A model generated the notes under the pieces. That model saw nothing but the letters and a program-made list of their open reading frames with translations, was not told the DNA's origin and made no database searches. The position numbers and the translations under genes were made by a program. Source: an uncultured Paracoccaceae bacterium (GTDB lineage: Bacteria; Pseudomonadota; Alphaproteobacteria; Rhodobacterales; Rhodobacteraceae). Taken from it: a stretch of DNA of 64,000 nt. The stretch's first letter is position 1. Every line of letters starts with the position of its first letter. This document shows, piece by piece, positions 63,278 to 64,000 of the stretch. Location: positions 682,001 to 746,000 of the forward strand of contig CANMQO010000001.1 in NCBI GenBank assembly GCA_947500055.1, in the 5' to 3' direction.

Positions 63278-63970
63278 ATGCTCCGCCGATCTCTTTTGAC
63301 CTTATGCCTTGCTATCCTTCCATCCGTCGGGACGGGGCAAGAGAGGTTTTCGGTGGATCCATATGTTGTGGCATTGGATGAGCAGGTTGCGGGCGCGGGG
63401 TTGCAGGATTACGCAAACCGGTGGTGGCAATGGGCCTATTCCATGCCACAACGCGACAGCCCGGTGCGTGATCAGGACGGGCGCCATTGTCAGATTGGCC
63501 AGGAGGCGCCGGTCTGGTTCTTGGCCGGTGGCTTTGGTTCGTCGAAAATCACGCGTGCCTGTACGGTCCCGTCGGGCCAGCATCTGTTTTTTCCGGTGAT
63601 CAACATGATGGCCTATAACAATCCGGGCGGGAACAATACTTGTGCCGGTGTCAAGCGCGCCGTTGCCCGTAACAATGACCGTTTTGTGTATATCCGCGTT
63701 TATCTGAATGGATCGCGGATCGTGGATGCAGAGCGATTTCGCGTTGCGTCTGATGCGTGTTTCGATCCTTTGGCAAGGGTGCCGGCGAATGTCTTTCCGC
63801 CATCCTTTGCCCCTGCGGCCACGGATGGTTACTGGATCATGCTGCGCCCTTTGCCGGAAGGAACGCACGATCTGGCATTTCGTGCGTTCTATACCAGTAA
63901 TGACGGATCCGAATTTGGCGAGATGGTACAGAATATCAACTATACACTGACCGTTCTGCCAGAGAGCTAG
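63278..63970 (+). CDS. Secreted hypothetical protein
   Basis: A 230-residue protein with a signal peptide (LRRSLLTLCLAILPSVGTGQ). The mature part begins with an aromatic cluster (YANRWWQWAYSMP) and has several Cys residues (HCQIG, ACTVPSG, NTCAG, DACFD) suggesting disulfides. LFFPVINMMAYNNPGG and PEGTHDLAFRAFY look conserved but I do not know the family. The ATG at 63278 is preferred because it begins the signal peptide; GTG 63248 is in frame. Function unknown; exported to the periplasm or outside. Confidence 0.75.
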   Translation: MLRRSLLTLCLAILPSVGTGQERFSVDPYVVALDEQVAGAGLQDYANRWWQWAYSMPQRDSPVRDQDGRHCQIGQEAPVWFLAGGFGSSKITRACTVPSGQHLFFPVINMMAYNNPGGNNTCAGVKRAVARNNDRFVYIRVYLNGSRIVDAERFRVASDACFDPLARVPANVFPPSFAPAATDGYWIMLRPLPEGTHDLAFRAFYTSNDGSEFGEMVQNINYTLTVLPES

Positions 63971-64000
63971 GGTCAGCCGTGCAGGACTGTTGGCCAATTG

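Noticed and set aside
1..64000. CRISPR array, prophage or complete insertion sequence
   Set aside because: No regularly spaced long repeats, transposase, integrase or phage structural genes were seen on either strand.

Overview
The window looks like a stretch of chromosome from a Roseobacter-group alphaproteobacterium (Rhodobacteraceae, in the Loktanella/Yoonia/Octadecabacter/Sulfitobacter range). The evidence is the family-typical order dusB-ntrB-ntrC-ntrY-ntrX-trkA-trkH-hfq-hflX, a fused ispDF, a class II DAHP synthase, a phoR-pstSCAB-phoU-phoB block, and moderately GC-rich genes that mostly overlap by ATGA or TGATG. The species assignment is inference.

Layout. 1-5.2 kb: ratA and an MmgE/PrpD gene face an ammonium transporter and a coupled minus-strand set cinA-pgpA-ispDF. 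5.3-17.1 kb: the nitrogen/redox two-component operon (dusB, ntrBC, ntrYX), potassium uptake (trkAH), hfq and hflX. 17.1-21 kb: a structured intergenic region with four 11-bp-phased GTCGG repeats, an untracked DUF1127 gene, a divergent LysR regulator and a penicillin-acylase-like hydrolase. 21-28 kb: a branched-chain-amino-acid-type ABC operon containing two non-canonical genes (a 52-aa membrane peptide and a secreted protein), followed by a GlxA/AraC-type regulator. 28-32.9 kb: DAHP synthase, a PAS protein, yicC-gmk-gamma carbonic anhydrase and a hypothetical. 33-40 kb: the phosphate regulon with a triple 11-bp Pho box. 40-45.5 kb: a transferrin-binding-protein-like lipoprotein, gnd, rplM-rpsI, and a lower-GC immunity-protein-like gene preceded by a short coding remnant. 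45.5-50.7 kb: a RAM-domain protein, a spermidine/putrescine-type potBCA set without a binding protein, a PagL-like deacylase, TetR and PPK2. 50.7-60 kb: a seven-gene cluster of overlapping reading frames (details below). 60-64 kb: alpha/beta hydrolase, metA, an ATPase, a second four-copy GTCGG array and a secreted hypothetical.

The most interesting part is the minus-strand run from 60031 down to 50764. It encodes, in transcription order, a class I-type HMG-CoA reductase homologue, a UbiA-family prenyltransferase, a rifampicin-phosphotransferase-like phosphohistidine dikinase, a DUF3419/BtaA-like aminocarboxypropyl transferase, a protein with a dolichol/phytol-kinase-like half, a GNAT-fold acyltransferase and an acyl-AMP ligase. 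Every junction overlaps. The same window carries ispDF of the MEP isoprenoid route, so the reductase is unlikely to supply general isoprenoid precursors. I infer an uncharacterised pathway for a specialised prenyl/amino lipid or similar metabolite; no product can be read from sequence alone.

Other points are an NtrC and an NtrX that both lack the sigma54-contacting GAFTGA loop, the two GTCGG arrays, a perfect 22-bp palindrome upstream of ppk2, and the embedded small genes of the liv operon. All product calls rest on motif recognition by eye, without database searches.
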